Assembly (NCBI RefSeq): GCF_022229005.1
Contig: NZ_JAKKFD010000033.1
Span: forward strand, 1 to 38,639
DNA from: Micromonospora trifolii
GTDB lineage: Bacteria > Actinomycetota > Actinomycetes > Mycobacteriales > Micromonosporaceae
Direction: 5' to 3'
Length of the DNA stretch: 38,639 nucleotides
A model generated the notes under the pieces. That model had not been told where the DNA came from, made no database searches, and saw only the letters and a program-made list of their open reading frames with translations. Position numbers and translations under genes: made by a program. Below are positions 23,821 to 32,509 of the stretch, piece after piece. How positions within the stretch are numbered: position 1 is the first letter of the stretch; each line of letters begins with the position of its first letter.

Positions 23821-24573
23821 TCAGGCGTCGACCGCCGCCATCACGTCGTCGCTGACGTCGAAGTTGGCGTAGACGTTCTGCACGTCGTCGCAGTCCTCCA
23901 GGACGTCGATCAGCTTGAAGATCTTGCGTGCGCCCTCTTCGTCCAGCGGCACGTTGACGCTGGGGATCAGCGAGGACTCGGCCGACTCGTACTCGATGCC
24001 GGCGTCCTGCAACGCCGTGCGCACCGGGATCAGGTCGGTCGGCTCGGAGACCACCTCGTACGCCTCGCCGAGGTCGTTGACCTCTTCGGCGCCGGCGTCG
24101 AGGACGGCCAGCATCACGTCGTCCTCGCTGGTGCCCTCCTTGGGGACGATCACCACGCCCTTGCGGGAGAACATGTACGACACCGAGCCGGCGTCGGCGA
24201 GCGAGCCGCCGTTGCGGGTCAACGCGGTCCGTACCTCGGTCGCCGCGCGGTTGCGGTTGTCGGTGAGGCACTCGATGAGCATGGCCACGCCGCTCGGGCC
24301 GTACCCCTCATACATGATCGTCTGCCAGTCGGCGCCGCCGGCCTCCAGGCCGGAACCGCGCTTGACGGCGCGATCGATGTTGTCGTTCGGCACCGAGCTC
24401 TTCTTCGCCTTCTGGATCGCGTCGAAGAGCGTCGGGTTACCGGTCGGGTCACCGCCGCCGATCCGCGCGGCCACCTCGACGTTCTTGATCAGCTTGGCGA
24501 ACATCTTGCCGCGCTTGGCGTCGATGACGGCCTTCTTGTGCTTGGTCGTCGCCCACTTTGAGTGGCCGGACAT
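23821..24573 (-). CDS. yebC: YebC/PmpR family protein (TACO1-like)
   Basis: 250 residues, the family length, starting MSGHSKWATTKHKKA with GGAGGT six bases upstream. MFAKLIKNVEVAARIGG, PNDNIDRAVKRGSG and YEGYGPSGVAMLIECLTDN are the conserved blocks of the three-domain YebC fold. Members have been described both as DNA-binding regulators and as translation factors that relieve stalling at proline stretches; which applies here cannot be read from sequence. It is downstream of pdxT, as in mycobacteria (Rv2603c next to Rv2604c), but not followed here by ruvC. Confidence 0.95.
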   Translation of the reverse strand: MSGHSKWATTKHKKAVIDAKRGKMFAKLIKNVEVAARIGGGDPTGNPTLFDAIQKAKKSSVPNDNIDRAVKRGSGLEAGGADWQTIMYEGYGPSGVAMLIECLTDNRNRAATEVRTALTRNGGSLADAGSVSYMFSRKGVVIVPKEGTSEDDVMLAVLDAGAEEVNDLGEAYEVVSEPTDLIPVRTALQDAGIEYESAESSLIPSVNVPLDEEGARKIFKLIDVLEDCDDVQNVYANFDVSDDVMAAVDA

Positions 24574-24706
24574 CTTCTACCTCCGTTGCTACCCGCCGTC
24601 TGCATCGACCGCACCGCTCACGCCCCGCTCCCGCCGGCGCACGCGGAGGTGCCGGTCAGCTCTGGTGGAAGCCGTGGCGGGCAGATGGCCCTGCCGAATC
24701 TCCGCA

Positions 24707-24736
24707 ATCCTACCGACGTCCCCCGGGTCTCTGTCA
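24707..24736 (-). promoter_or_regulatory. Possible yebC promoter
   Basis: On the minus strand TGACAG (24736-24731) and TAGGAT (24712-24707) are 18 bases apart, 130 bases ahead of the yebC start. The rest of the 282-base gap between pdxT and yebC shows no credible gene. Confidence 0.4.
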
Positions 24737-24844
24737 TGCACCGCGCGCGGCACTACCGCCCGGCCCCCACCGACCAGGGCAGACGCGACAAAAACCCCTG
24801 GACGATGCCACGACCGCGGCGAGCATCATGGACAGCCGGCGCTG

Positions 24845-24866
24845 TCGCCCGCCGTTCAGCGGGCGA
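24845..24866 (-). terminator. Hairpin overlapping the pdxT stop
   Basis: Eight-base arms TCGCCCGC (24845-24852) and GCGGGCGA (24859-24866) surround a loop that contains the pdxT stop codon. It probably ends the pdxS-pdxT transcript. Confidence 0.55.
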
Positions 24867-25461
24867 CGCGGACCAGGTCCACGAAGTACGCGTGCACCCG
24901 CAGGTCACCGGTGAGCTCCGGGTGGAACGAGGTGGCCACCAGGTTGCCCTGTCGGACCGCCACGATCCGGTCGGCGGCCGGGCCGTCGGACACCACCCCG
25001 ATGACCTGCACGCCGGCACCGACCCGCTCGACCCACGGCGCGCGGATGAACACCGCGTGGAACGGCTCGCCCGGCACCCCGTCGACGGTCACCGGCGCCT
25101 CGAACGAGTCGACCTGCCGGCCGAACGCGTTGCGGCGGACGGTCATGTCGATGCCAGAGAAGCCGCGCTGATCGGGTCGGCCGTCGAGCACCTCGGTCGC
25201 CAACATGATCATTCCGGCGCAGGAGCCGTAGACCGGCATGCCGTCGGCGATCCGCTTGTCGATCGGCTCGCGCATCTCGAAGATGTCGGCGAGCTTGCTC
25301 ATGGTGGTCGACTCGCCGCCCGGAATGACGAGACCGTCGACAGCGTCCAGCTCCGCCGGACGGCGGACCGGGCGGGCGTCCGCGCCCGCCGCCCTCAGCG
25401 CCGCCACGTGCTCGCGGACGTCGCCCTGGAGCGCGAGCACACCGATCACGGGTGCCGTCAT
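24856..25461 (-). CDS. pdxT: Glutaminase subunit of pyridoxal 5'-phosphate synthase
   Basis: 201 residues from the ATG at 25461, which gives the family start MTAPVIGVLALQGDVREH; a longer frame to 25545 is not supported. The class I-like glutamine amidotransferase fold shows the oxyanion loop VIPGGESTTMSKL, the nucleophile in YGSCAGMIML and the His/Glu pair in SFHPEL. PdxT splits glutamine and passes ammonia to PdxS in the 12+12 synthase complex of the DXP-independent vitamin B6 pathway. It follows pdxS by 77 bases on the same strand. Confidence 0.96.
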   Translation of the reverse strand: MTAPVIGVLALQGDVREHVAALRAAGADARPVRRPAELDAVDGLVIPGGESTTMSKLADIFEMREPIDKRIADGMPVYGSCAGMIMLATEVLDGRPDQRGFSGIDMTVRRNAFGRQVDSFEAPVTVDGVPGEPFHAVFIRAPWVERVGAGVQVIGVVSDGPAADRIVAVRQGNLVATSFHPELTGDLRVHAYFVDLVRVAR

Positions 25462-25538
25462 GATCGCACTGTTCCTCTCCGTGTCACGCCGCCCCGGCGG
25501 GGCGCGTCGACCGCCCTCGGCCCTGACGGGCCCGACAG

Positions 25539-26456
25539 TCACCAACCGCGCTCGGCCAGGCGGTGCGGCTGCGGAATCTCGTCGACGTTGATGCCGACCA
25601 TCGCCTCGCCGAGACCCCGCGAGACCTTGGCCAGCACGTCCGGGTCGTCGTGGAAGGTGGTCGCCTTGACGATCGCGGCGGCCCGCTGCGCCGGGTTGCC
25701 CGCCTTGAAGATGCCGGAACCGACGAAGACACCCTCCGCGCCGAGCTGCATCATCATCGCCGCGTCGGCCGGAGTGGCGATCCCGCCAGCGGTGAACAGC
25801 ACCACCGGCAGCTTTCCGCTCTCGGCGACCTCCTTGACCAGCTCGTACGGGGCCTGCAACTCCTTGGCCGCGACGTACAGCTCGTCGGTTGGCAGCGAGG
25901 CCAGCCGGCCGATCTCCTGACGGATCTTCCGCATGTGGGTGGTGGCGTTGGAGACGTCACCGGTGCCGGCCTCGCCCTTGGAGCGGATCATCGCCGCGCC
26001 CTCGGTGATCCGGCGCAGCGCCTCGCCCAGGTTGGTCGCGCCACAGACGAAGGGCACTGTGAACGCCCACTTGTCGATGTGGTTCGCGTAGTCGGCCGGG
26101 GTCAGCACCTCGGACTCGTCGACGTAGTCCACGCCCAGCGACTGCAGGATCCGCGCCTCCACGAAGTGGCCGATGCGGGCCTTTGCCATCACCGGGATGG
26201 AGACCGCCTCGATGATCCCGTCGATCATGTCGGGGTCGCTCATCCGGGACACCCCGCCCTGCGCGCGGATGTCGGCGGGCACCCGCTCCAGGGCCATCAC
26301 CGCGACGGCGCCCGCGTCCTCTGCGATCTTGGCCTGCTCGGCGTTGACGACATCCATGATCACGCCGCCCTTGAGCATCTCGGCCATGCCACGCTTCACG
26401 CGGGCGGTGCCGACGACGGGGGCGGTACCGGTGTTCGAGGCGGTGTTTTCGGGCAC
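25539..26456 (-). CDS. pdxS: Pyridoxal 5'-phosphate synthase lyase subunit
   Basis: 305 residues, GTG start at 26456 with AAGGAG nine bases upstream. The sequence is strongly conserved: GGVIMDVVNAEQAKIAEDAG, ALERVPADIRAQGGVSRMSD, the Schiff-base Lys region VMAKARIGHFVEARIL and GAEGVFVGSGIFK. The enzyme builds PLP from ribose 5-phosphate, glyceraldehyde 3-phosphate and ammonia supplied by PdxT. A TAGCAT -10 candidate is at 26504-26499 on its strand, giving a leader of about 35-40 bases. Confidence 0.98.
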   Translation of the reverse strand: MPENTASNTGTAPVVGTARVKRGMAEMLKGGVIMDVVNAEQAKIAEDAGAVAVMALERVPADIRAQGGVSRMSDPDMIDGIIEAVSIPVMAKARIGHFVEARILQSLGVDYVDESEVLTPADYANHIDKWAFTVPFVCGATNLGEALRRITEGAAMIRSKGEAGTGDVSNATTHMRKIRQEIGRLASLPTDELYVAAKELQAPYELVKEVAESGKLPVVLFTAGGIATPADAAMMMQLGAEGVFVGSGIFKAGNPAQRAAAIVKATTFHDDPDVLAKVSRGLGEAMVGINVDEIPQPHRLAERGW

Positions 26457-26603
26457 GGGTCATCGCTCCTTGGGCATGCTCTGGGGGTGGCAGCGAAAAT
26501 GCTACGCGCGGTCCAACGCCGTACCGACAGCCAATCAGACCCCCGGTGGCCTGCTGTGTGGCCCTGGTCACCAACCCGCCCGTGCCCGTCCGGGAGCAGG
26601 GGA

Positions 26604-27107
26604 TCAGGCGGCGGGGACGTCCGCCGGCACGACGAGGGTCGGGTCGTCGATGTCGAAGTAGCGCGGCCACTCCCGGCCCCGCCCCATCCGCAACAGGCGC
26701 ACCAGCGGCCGGCTGCGCGCCGAGCGGGCGTCCCGGACCAGGTCGGTGTGCACCTGCCGGGACAACGCGAGCCGACGACTCGCGGCGATGACCGAAGTGC
26801 AGTCCGGGTCGCCCGGGTCCAACTGGACGCCGCGCAACTGCCGGGTGAGGTCGTTCTCCGCCGCTTCCCGCTCGTCCGGGCTGGCGTCCAGGGCGATCCG
26901 GGCCGCCGCGTACAGCTCGACGCCGAAACGCCGCTCAGCCAGGACCGCGGCTGCCGCCGCGCGGCGCAGCAGGTGGGCGTCGAGGGCCCGGGCCGCCAGC
27001 TCCGCGCGGCCCTGTAGCCGCTCGACCCGGCCTGCGGTCCAGATGAGGTACGCCGCTACCAGCCCCACGACCACGCTCGCGGCCACCACCCACCACATGT
27101 GCGGCAT
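26604..27107 (-). CDS. Small membrane-anchored protein of the pimA-pdxS block
   Basis: 167 residues from the ATG at 27107 (MPHMWWVVAASVVV); a GTG at 27182, six bases after pimA, would add 25 poorly structured residues. One span at about 4-24 is followed by a helical, Arg/Ala-rich cytoplasmic part (RRAAAAAVLAERRFGVELYA, LTRQLRGVQLDPGDPDC, ending ARSRPLVRLLRMGRGREWP). The position equals that of Rv2609c in M. tuberculosis, a membrane protein with an added Nudix domain. No Nudix box is visible here, so this may be the short form without the hydrolase domain (inference). Function is unknown. Confidence 0.7.
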   Translation of the reverse strand: MPHMWWVVAASVVVGLVAAYLIWTAGRVERLQGRAELAARALDAHLLRRAAAAAVLAERRFGVELYAAARIALDASPDEREAAENDLTRQLRGVQLDPGDPDCTSVIAASRRLALSRQVHTDLVRDARSARSRPLVRLLRMGRGREWPRYFDIDDPTLVVPADVPAA

Positions 27108-27188
27108 CGTAGTGCTGCTCCGTTTCGTCCGATTGGGCGCGGCCGGACCGGTCCCGCCGGTCACCGCCGCACCATCCGTCACACCGGC

Positions 27189-28349
27189 TCAGCTCAGCCC
27201 CACCCATTCCTGGTCGATGACCCGCCCGTCGGTTGCCTCGATCGCCGCTGCGTATACCTCCAGAACGCGGCGGGCAACCACCGGCCAGTCGAAATTCGCC
27301 ACCACCTGATCGCCGCAGGCGCTCAGTGTGGCTCGCGCGGCCGGGTCGTCCAGCAGCTCGGCCAACACGTCGCGCAGCCTCACCGGGTCACCGGTGGGGA
27401 AGAGCCGACCGGCCCGTCCACCGTCGAGGACCCGCCGGAACGCGTCCAGGTCACTGGCGATGACAGTCGTACCCGCCGCAAGGGCCTCGGTGAGGATCAT
27501 GCCGAACGACTCACCGCCGGTGTTCGGTGCGACGTAGAGGTGCACACTGCGCAGCATGCGCGCCTTGTCCGCTTCGCTGACCAGGCCGAGGAACGTGATC
27601 TGCTCGTGCAGTTCGGCCGGGAACTGGTCGTACAGGTCGTCGGGGTCACCCGGGCCGGCGACGAGCAGCCGCAGACCGGGCCGGGTGGCGGCCAGCGCCA
27701 CGAACGCGTCGCGCAGCACCGGGAAGCCCTTGCGTGCCTCGGTGAACCGGCCCAGGAAGCCGAGCGTGCCACCGGTGCCGGCCGCGCACTCCCCCGGCCA
27801 GCCCGGCAACGGCTCGGCGTCGGCGAACTTGGCCACGGCCACCCCGTTGGGGATCTCCACCGCACCGCCGTCCATGTGCTCGACCTGCACCTTGCGCGCC
27901 AGCGCGCTCACCGCGATCCGGGCGGTGATCCGCTCCAGCACGATCTGGAGCACACCCTGCGCGGCGGCGAGGACCCGCGAACGGGTCATCGCGGTGTGGA
28001 ACGTGGCCACCACCGGGCCACGGGCGGAGAGCACCGCCAGCAGCGACAGACTCAGCGTGAGCGGCTCGTGCACGTGCAGCACGTCGAAGTCGCCGTTGGT
28101 GATCCACCGCCGTACCCGGGCGGTCGACACCGGGCCGAACGCGATCCGGGCCACCGACCCGTTGTACGGCAGCGGAACGGCCCGGCCGGCGGACACCACG
28201 TACTCCGGCAGCGGCGAATCCTCGTCGGCCGGCGCGAGCACGCTGACCTCGTGGCCCAGCGTGATCAGCGCCTCGGCGAGGTCCATGACGTGGTTCTGCA
28301 CCCCACCGGGCACGTCGAAGGAGTACGGGCACACGATGCCGATCCGCAT
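27189..28349 (-). CDS. pimA: Phosphatidyl-myo-inositol mannosyltransferase
   Basis: 386 residues, ATG with AGGAGG about ten bases upstream, inside the end of the preceding gene. The start MRIGIVCPYSFDVPGGVQNH, the segment LPYNGSVARIAFGP, FDVLHVHEP, VVATFHTAMTRS, AVEIPNGV and the C-terminal donor site GGESFGMILTEALAAGTTVI with ASDLDAFRRVL match mycobacterial PimA almost motif for motif. The GT-B fold enzyme transfers mannose from GDP-mannose to the 2-position of phosphatidylinositol, the first PIM step, at the inner membrane face. It is in an operon-like run pgsA-acyltransferase-pimA. Confidence 0.95.
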   Translation of the reverse strand: MRIGIVCPYSFDVPGGVQNHVMDLAEALITLGHEVSVLAPADEDSPLPEYVVSAGRAVPLPYNGSVARIAFGPVSTARVRRWITNGDFDVLHVHEPLTLSLSLLAVLSARGPVVATFHTAMTRSRVLAAAQGVLQIVLERITARIAVSALARKVQVEHMDGGAVEIPNGVAVAKFADAEPLPGWPGECAAGTGGTLGFLGRFTEARKGFPVLRDAFVALAATRPGLRLLVAGPGDPDDLYDQFPAELHEQITFLGLVSEADKARMLRSVHLYVAPNTGGESFGMILTEALAAGTTVIASDLDAFRRVLDGGRAGRLFPTGDPVRLRDVLAELLDDPAARATLSACGDQVVANFDWPVVARRVLEVYAAAIEATDGRVIDQEWVGLS

Positions 28350-28365
28350 CCGTCAGCCCACCTCC

Positions 28366-29298
28366 TCAGGCCTGGCCGGAGGCCGACGAGGGCAGCGCCG
28401 CGCCCTCCCCCGACCTCGCCTGGTCCAGCCACATCCGCTGCAACATGTGCCAGTCTTCCGGATGCCGGGCGATACCCGCCGCCAGACGGTCGGCGATCAG
28501 CTGGGTCAGCGACCGGACCCGCTGGTCCAGCGGCCCCACCTCGGGCCCCGGCACCGGCAACGGACCAGCCAGCGACGCGCACGCGGCATCCGGTTCGAAC
28601 CACAGCGAGGCCACGTAGAGCGGCGCACCGGTGTGCAGTGCGAGCAACGCCGGCCCGGCGGGCATCCGGGTCTTCCCACCGAAGAAGTCCACCTCCACCC
28701 CCCGGGCGGAGAGGTCCCGGTCGGCCAGCAACGGCACCACCGCACCGGCCCGCAGCCGGTCCAGCAACACGTCGAACGCCGGACGCGGCCCCCCGTGGGT
28801 CGGCAGGATCTCCATTCCCAGACTCGCCCGGAAGGCCAGGAAACGCTTGTACACGCCCTCCGGCTTGAGCCGCTCCATGACAGTGGTGATCGGCCAACCG
28901 GTGGCCGCCACCCAGGCGCCCGCGGCATCCCAGTTACCGGCGTGCGGCAGGGCCACCACGGCGCCCCGGCCGGCGGCCACGTCGGCGGCCAGCAGCTCGG
29001 CACCGTCGAGCCGGAAACCGGACAGGATCTGCGACCGGCTCAGGGCGGGCAGCCGGAACGCCTCCATCCAGTACCGGGCGTACGAGCGCAACCCGCGCTT
29101 GACCAGATCGTCCAGCTCGGCGTCGGGCAGATCCGGGCCGACCACCCGGCGCAGGTTCGCGCGCAGTCGGGCCGTACCCCCGCCGCCGGCTCGGTGGGCG
29201 CGGTCCGCGCCCGCCTGGAACGCCGCCGCCACCAACGGCCGGGGTAGCGCGCGGACCACCCGCCACCCGGCGATGTAGCCCAGCTCGGTGAGGTTCAC
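28366..29298 (-). CDS. Phosphatidylinositol mannoside acyltransferase (PatA-like)
   Basis: 310 residues, GTG start at 29298 without a strong ribosome binding site. The HX4D motif of the LpxL/HtrB acyltransferase superfamily is present as LPHAGNWDAAGAW, with a Glu-bearing segment VMERLKPEGVYKRFLAFR and ADRDLSARGVEVDFFGG further on. The enzyme adds palmitate to the mannose of PIM1/PIM2. The stop is 16 bases before pimA, so coupling is likely. It is equivalent to Rv2611c in position and length. Confidence 0.92.
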   Translation of the reverse strand: MNLTELGYIAGWRVVRALPRPLVAAAFQAGADRAHRAGGGGTARLRANLRRVVGPDLPDAELDDLVKRGLRSYARYWMEAFRLPALSRSQILSGFRLDGAELLAADVAAGRGAVVALPHAGNWDAAGAWVAATGWPITTVMERLKPEGVYKRFLAFRASLGMEILPTHGGPRPAFDVLLDRLRAGAVVPLLADRDLSARGVEVDFFGGKTRMPAGPALLALHTGAPLYVASLWFEPDAACASLAGPLPVPGPEVGPLDQRVRSLTQLIADRLAAGIARHPEDWHMLQRMWLDQARSGEGAALPSSASGQA

Positions 29299-29344
29299 GC
29301 GGCTCGGCCGCCGGTCGTCCGATGCCGGGTCGCCGGCACCCCAC

Positions 29345-29974
29345 TCACGCCTGGCCGTCCGGCTGGAGCTGCTGGGCCTGGCGGTAGACGTGCGTCATCC
29401 GCTGCCCCACCGTGAAGATCGACACGGCGGCGAGCAGCCACAGCGCGATCTCCAGGGCCGGATCGACACCGACACCGGTGAGGATCCCGCCGACCCCGAC
29501 GATGAGCAGTCGCTCGGTGCGTTCGGCGATGCCCACGTTGCAGGTCATCCCGAGCCCCTCGGCGCGGGCCTTGACATAGGAGACCAGGCTGCCGGCAGCC
29601 AGGCAGACCAACGCAGCGGCCACCCCGGAGTAGTTGCTCTGCGTGGCCAGCCAGTACGCGACAGCGCCGAAGACGGCGCTGTCGGCGACCCGGTCCATGC
29701 TTGAGTCGAGGAACGCCCCGAACCTGGTGGAGCCGCCGCTCATCCGGGCCATCGTCCCGTCGAGCAGGTCGGTGAGCGCGAACAGGGTGACGATCAACGC
29801 GCCCGCGACCAGGTGGCCGCGGGCACCGAAGCCGAGCGCGCCGACGAGCACACCAACGGTGCCCGCGACGGTGACGGCATTGGGGGTGACGCCCGCGCGC
29901 AGCAGGGCGCGGGCAATCGGCTCGACGACGCGGGTCATCCCCGCGCGGGCCGACACTTGGAAGATCTTCGCCAT
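29345..29974 (-). CDS. pgsA: Phosphatidylinositol phosphate synthase (CDP-alcohol phosphotransferase)
   Basis: 209 residues from the ATG at 29974 (MAKIFQVSARAG); tandem GTG codons at 29986 and 29983 are alternatives. The motif DGxxARx8GxxxDxxxD is complete (DLLDGTMARMSGGSTRFGA, then FLDSSMDRVAD). Six hydrophobic spans complete the fold. In actinobacteria this enzyme condenses CDP-diacylglycerol with inositol 1-phosphate, giving PI phosphate, the base of PIMs. TATCGT (29990-29985 on this strand) lies ten bases upstream, so the leader is very short or absent. Confidence 0.93.
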   Translation of the reverse strand: MAKIFQVSARAGMTRVVEPIARALLRAGVTPNAVTVAGTVGVLVGALGFGARGHLVAGALIVTLFALTDLLDGTMARMSGGSTRFGAFLDSSMDRVADSAVFGAVAYWLATQSNYSGVAAALVCLAAGSLVSYVKARAEGLGMTCNVGIAERTERLLIVGVGGILTGVGVDPALEIALWLLAAVSIFTVGQRMTHVYRQAQQLQPDGQA

Positions 29975-30085
29975 GGCGGTCACCACGATAACGGTCCGCC
30001 CAGCTCCGGCGATACGGACGGTACCGCCGACCCGCCCGGGGGAGGCTTGTGCCTACCCGGCAACGGGTGTGAGATCGAGCCGGGA

Positions 30086-30101
30086 GGTGAGCCAGCTCAC
30101 C
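30086..30101. promoter_or_regulatory. Perfect palindrome between pgsA and the EF-G2-like gene
   Basis: GGTGAGC-CA-GCTCACC is symmetric over both seven-base arms. It lies in the middle of the 249-base divergent spacer and could be an operator for either side. No known regulator is evident. Confidence 0.4.
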
Positions 30102-30223
30102 CGTCCGCCCGTCCCGTTCCCGCTGTGCAGCAGACCACCGGAGGATATCGCCGCGCACTCGCCCCGGGCCGCTTCCCGTCGCGCGGCGGTCGCCACCACC
30201 ACCGGCTGAGGGAGGTGCGCCTC

Positions 30224-32380
30224 ATGGCGCAGAAGAGTCACGAGAAGGGTTCCACCGGCGGCACGCCGGTGGTCACCGAGCCCGAGCGGGTTCGCAACGT
30301 GGTGCTCGTCGGGCACTCCGGGGCAGGCAAGACCACACTGGTCGAGGCCCTGCTCGCGGCGACCGGCACGATCGGCCGCGCCGGCACCGTTGTCGACGGC
30401 ACCACTGTCGGCGACCACGACCCCGCCGCCGTACGCCAGCAGCGCTCGGTCAGCCTGTCGTGCGCGCCGCTGCTGCACAACGGCATCAAGGTCAACCTGC
30501 TGGACACCCCCGGGTACGCGGACTTCGTCGGCGAGCTGCGCGCCGGGCTGCGGGCCGCCGACGCCGCGCTGTTCGTGGTCTCCGCCGCGGGCGGCATGGA
30601 CGCGGCCACCGTGGCGCTGTGGGAGGAGTGCGCCGCCGTCGACATGCCCCGCGCGGTAGCGGTGGCCCGACTGGACCAGCCCCGCGCCGACGTCGACGAG
30701 ACGGTGGCGCTCTGCCAGCGCCTCTTCGGTGACAACGTGATGCCGCTCTACCTGCCGATGCTCGGCGACGACGGGGTGTCCACCGAAGGTCTGCTCGGCC
30801 TGATCACCCGCCGGGTCTTCGACTACAGCGCCGGGCTGCCCGCCGACGTCCGCGACCCGGACCCGGAGCACCAGCGGGCCATCGACGAGTCCCGCGACGA
30901 GCTGATCGAGGGGATCATCGCCGAGAGCGAGGACGAGACCCTCATGGACCGCTACCTCGACGGCGAGGAGATCGGCGACGAGGTGCTCATCGACGACCTG
31001 GAGAAGGCCGTCGCCCGGGGCCACTTCTACCCGGTGGTGCCGGTCTGCGCCCAGACCGGTGTCGGGCTGGACGTGCTGCTGGAGGTGCTGACCGCCGCGT
31101 TCCCGTCGCCGCTGGAGCACGAACTGCCTGCGGTGACCGGCGTGGACGGCTCGCCGCGTCCGCCGCTGAGCTGCGACCCGGCCGGGCCGCTGGTCGCCGA
31201 GGTCGTCAAGACCACCGTCGACCGCCACGTCGGTCGGGTCTCGCTGGTCCGGGTCTTCTCCGGCACGCTGCGCCCCGACCAGACAGTGCACGTCTCCGGG
31301 CACGGCATGACCGACCGTGGGCACCCCGACCACGACGCCGACGAGCGGGTCGGGCACATCTACACCCCGCTGGGCGCCACACTGCGGGAGGTGTCACTCT
31401 GCGTCGCCGGCGACATCTGCGCGATCACCAAGTCGGGCAGCGCCGAGACCGGTGACACCATCTCGACCACTGACGACCCACTGCTGATCGCCCCCTGGGA
31501 GATGCCGGAGCCGCTGCTGCCGGTGGCGATCGCCGCCCGCAGCCGCGCCGACGAGGACGCCCTGGCCCGCAACCTCGCCCGCCTGGTCGCCGGCGACCCC
31601 ACGCTGCGGCTGGAGCGCAACCCGGAGACCCACCAACTGGTGCTCTGGTGCATGGGCGAGGCGCACGCCGACGTGGTGCTCGACCGGCTGCGCGCCGGCG
31701 GTGTCGAGCTGGACACCGAGCCGGTCAAGGTGTCGCTGCGCGAGACGCTGACGGTGCCAGCGAGGGGGCACGGCCGGCACGTCAAGCAGTCCGGCGGCCA
31801 CGGCCAGTACGCGGTCTGCGACATCGAGGTCGAGCCGCTGCCCCGCGGCGGTGGCTTCGAGTTCGTCGACCGGGTCGTCGGCGGCGCGGTGCCGCACAAC
31901 TACATCCCGTCGGTGGAGAAGGGCGTCCGCGCCCAACTGGAGCGCGGGCTGGTCGCCGGGCACCCAGTGGTGGACCTGCGGGTGACACTGGTCGACGGCA
32001 AGTCGCACAGCGTCGACTCCTCCGACGCGGCCTTCCAGACCGCCGGCGCGCTGGCGCTGCGCGACGCCGCCGAGCGTGGCCAGCCGGCCCTGCTGGAGCC
32101 GATCGACGAGGTCACCATCCGGGTCCCGGACGGCTCGGTGGGCACGGTGATGGGCGACCTGTCCGGCCGGCGCGGCCGGGTGCTCGGCACCGAACCGGAC
32201 CCGGACACCGAGGGCCGCACCCTCGTCCGCGCCGAGGTGCCGGCCACCGAACTGCTTCGGTACGCCGTGGAGTTGCGCTCGATGACGGCCGGCACCGGCA
32301 CCTTCCGCCGTCACTTCGTCCGCCACGACCCCCTGCCCGCCCACCTGGCCGACCAGGCCCGCAAGGAACAACTCCCCTAA
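30224..32380 (+). CDS. Elongation factor G-like GTPase, EF-G2 type
   Basis: 718 residues from the ATG at 30224 with GGAGGT seven bases upstream; the open frame to the left is non-coding. G1 GHSGAGKTT (residues 30-38) and G3 DTPGYADF are intact. The switch I/G2 zone reads RQQRSVSLS where EF-G has the RGITI motif, and the G4 NKxD box is replaced by ARLD (AVAVARLDQPRAD). Domain II, the domain IV signature (HVKQSGGHGQYAV) and the domain V motif (LRSMTAGTGTF) follow. This is the actinobacterial EF-G2/FusA2 class, which accompanies true EF-G and whose role is unclear. The genuine fusA is not in the window. Confidence 0.9.
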   Translation: MAQKSHEKGSTGGTPVVTEPERVRNVVLVGHSGAGKTTLVEALLAATGTIGRAGTVVDGTTVGDHDPAAVRQQRSVSLSCAPLLHNGIKVNLLDTPGYADFVGELRAGLRAADAALFVVSAAGGMDAATVALWEECAAVDMPRAVAVARLDQPRADVDETVALCQRLFGDNVMPLYLPMLGDDGVSTEGLLGLITRRVFDYSAGLPADVRDPDPEHQRAIDESRDELIEGIIAESEDETLMDRYLDGEEIGDEVLIDDLEKAVARGHFYPVVPVCAQTGVGLDVLLEVLTAAFPSPLEHELPAVTGVDGSPRPPLSCDPAGPLVAEVVKTTVDRHVGRVSLVRVFSGTLRPDQTVHVSGHGMTDRGHPDHDADERVGHIYTPLGATLREVSLCVAGDICAITKSGSAETGDTISTTDDPLLIAPWEMPEPLLPVAIAARSRADEDALARNLARLVAGDPTLRLERNPETHQLVLWCMGEAHADVVLDRLRAGGVELDTEPVKVSLRETLTVPARGHGRHVKQSGGHGQYAVCDIEVEPLPRGGGFEFVDRVVGGAVPHNYIPSVEKGVRAQLERGLVAGHPVVDLRVTLVDGKSHSVDSSDAAFQTAGALALRDAAERGQPALLEPIDEVTIRVPDGSVGTVMGDLSGRRGRVLGTEPDPDTEGRTLVRAEVPATELLRYAVELRSMTAGTGTFRRHFVRHDPLPAHLADQARKEQLP

Positions 32381-32381
32381 C

Positions 32382-32408
32382 CCACCCCACCCCACCCCAC
32401 CCCGGCCC
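32382..32408. repeat. C-rich pentamer tandem repeat
   Basis: Four to five copies of CCCAC/CCACC directly after the EF-G2-like stop, continuing into GGCCC repeats. It belongs to a 255-base gene-free spacer between convergent genes, which also holds two palindromes and a G-run tract. Confidence 0.6.
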
Positions 32409-32415
32409 GGCCCGG

Positions 32416-32484
32416 CGATCTTGCACTTTCTGTCGTCTTTATGTCGCTGTCGCGGCATAAGTCCCCGCAGGAAGTGCAAGATCG
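32416..32484. repeat. Dispersed palindrome, copy B
   Basis: Outer arms CGATCTTGCACTTTCTG (32416-32432) and 32468-32484 pair over 17 positions with one G-U pair. The loop contains an inner hairpin TTATGTCGC-TGTC-GCGGCATAA. The arms differ from copy A (23709-23786) by a single base in the left arm, while the loop is different. It lies between the convergent EF-G2-like and aldo/keto reductase genes. Confidence 0.8.
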
Positions 32485-32509
32485 GCGAGGGCTGGGGTGG
32501 CGTGCGGGT

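Noticed and set aside
24574..24855. A gene between pdxT and yebC (thioesterase in mycobacteria)
   Set aside because: The 282 bases hold no frame with domain-like sequence; only a possible yebC promoter and the pdxT hairpin are visible.
29813..30223. Leftward extension of the EF-G2-like frame
   Set aside because: It overlaps pgsA, and the ATG at 30224 has a strong ribosome binding site and the expected N-terminus.
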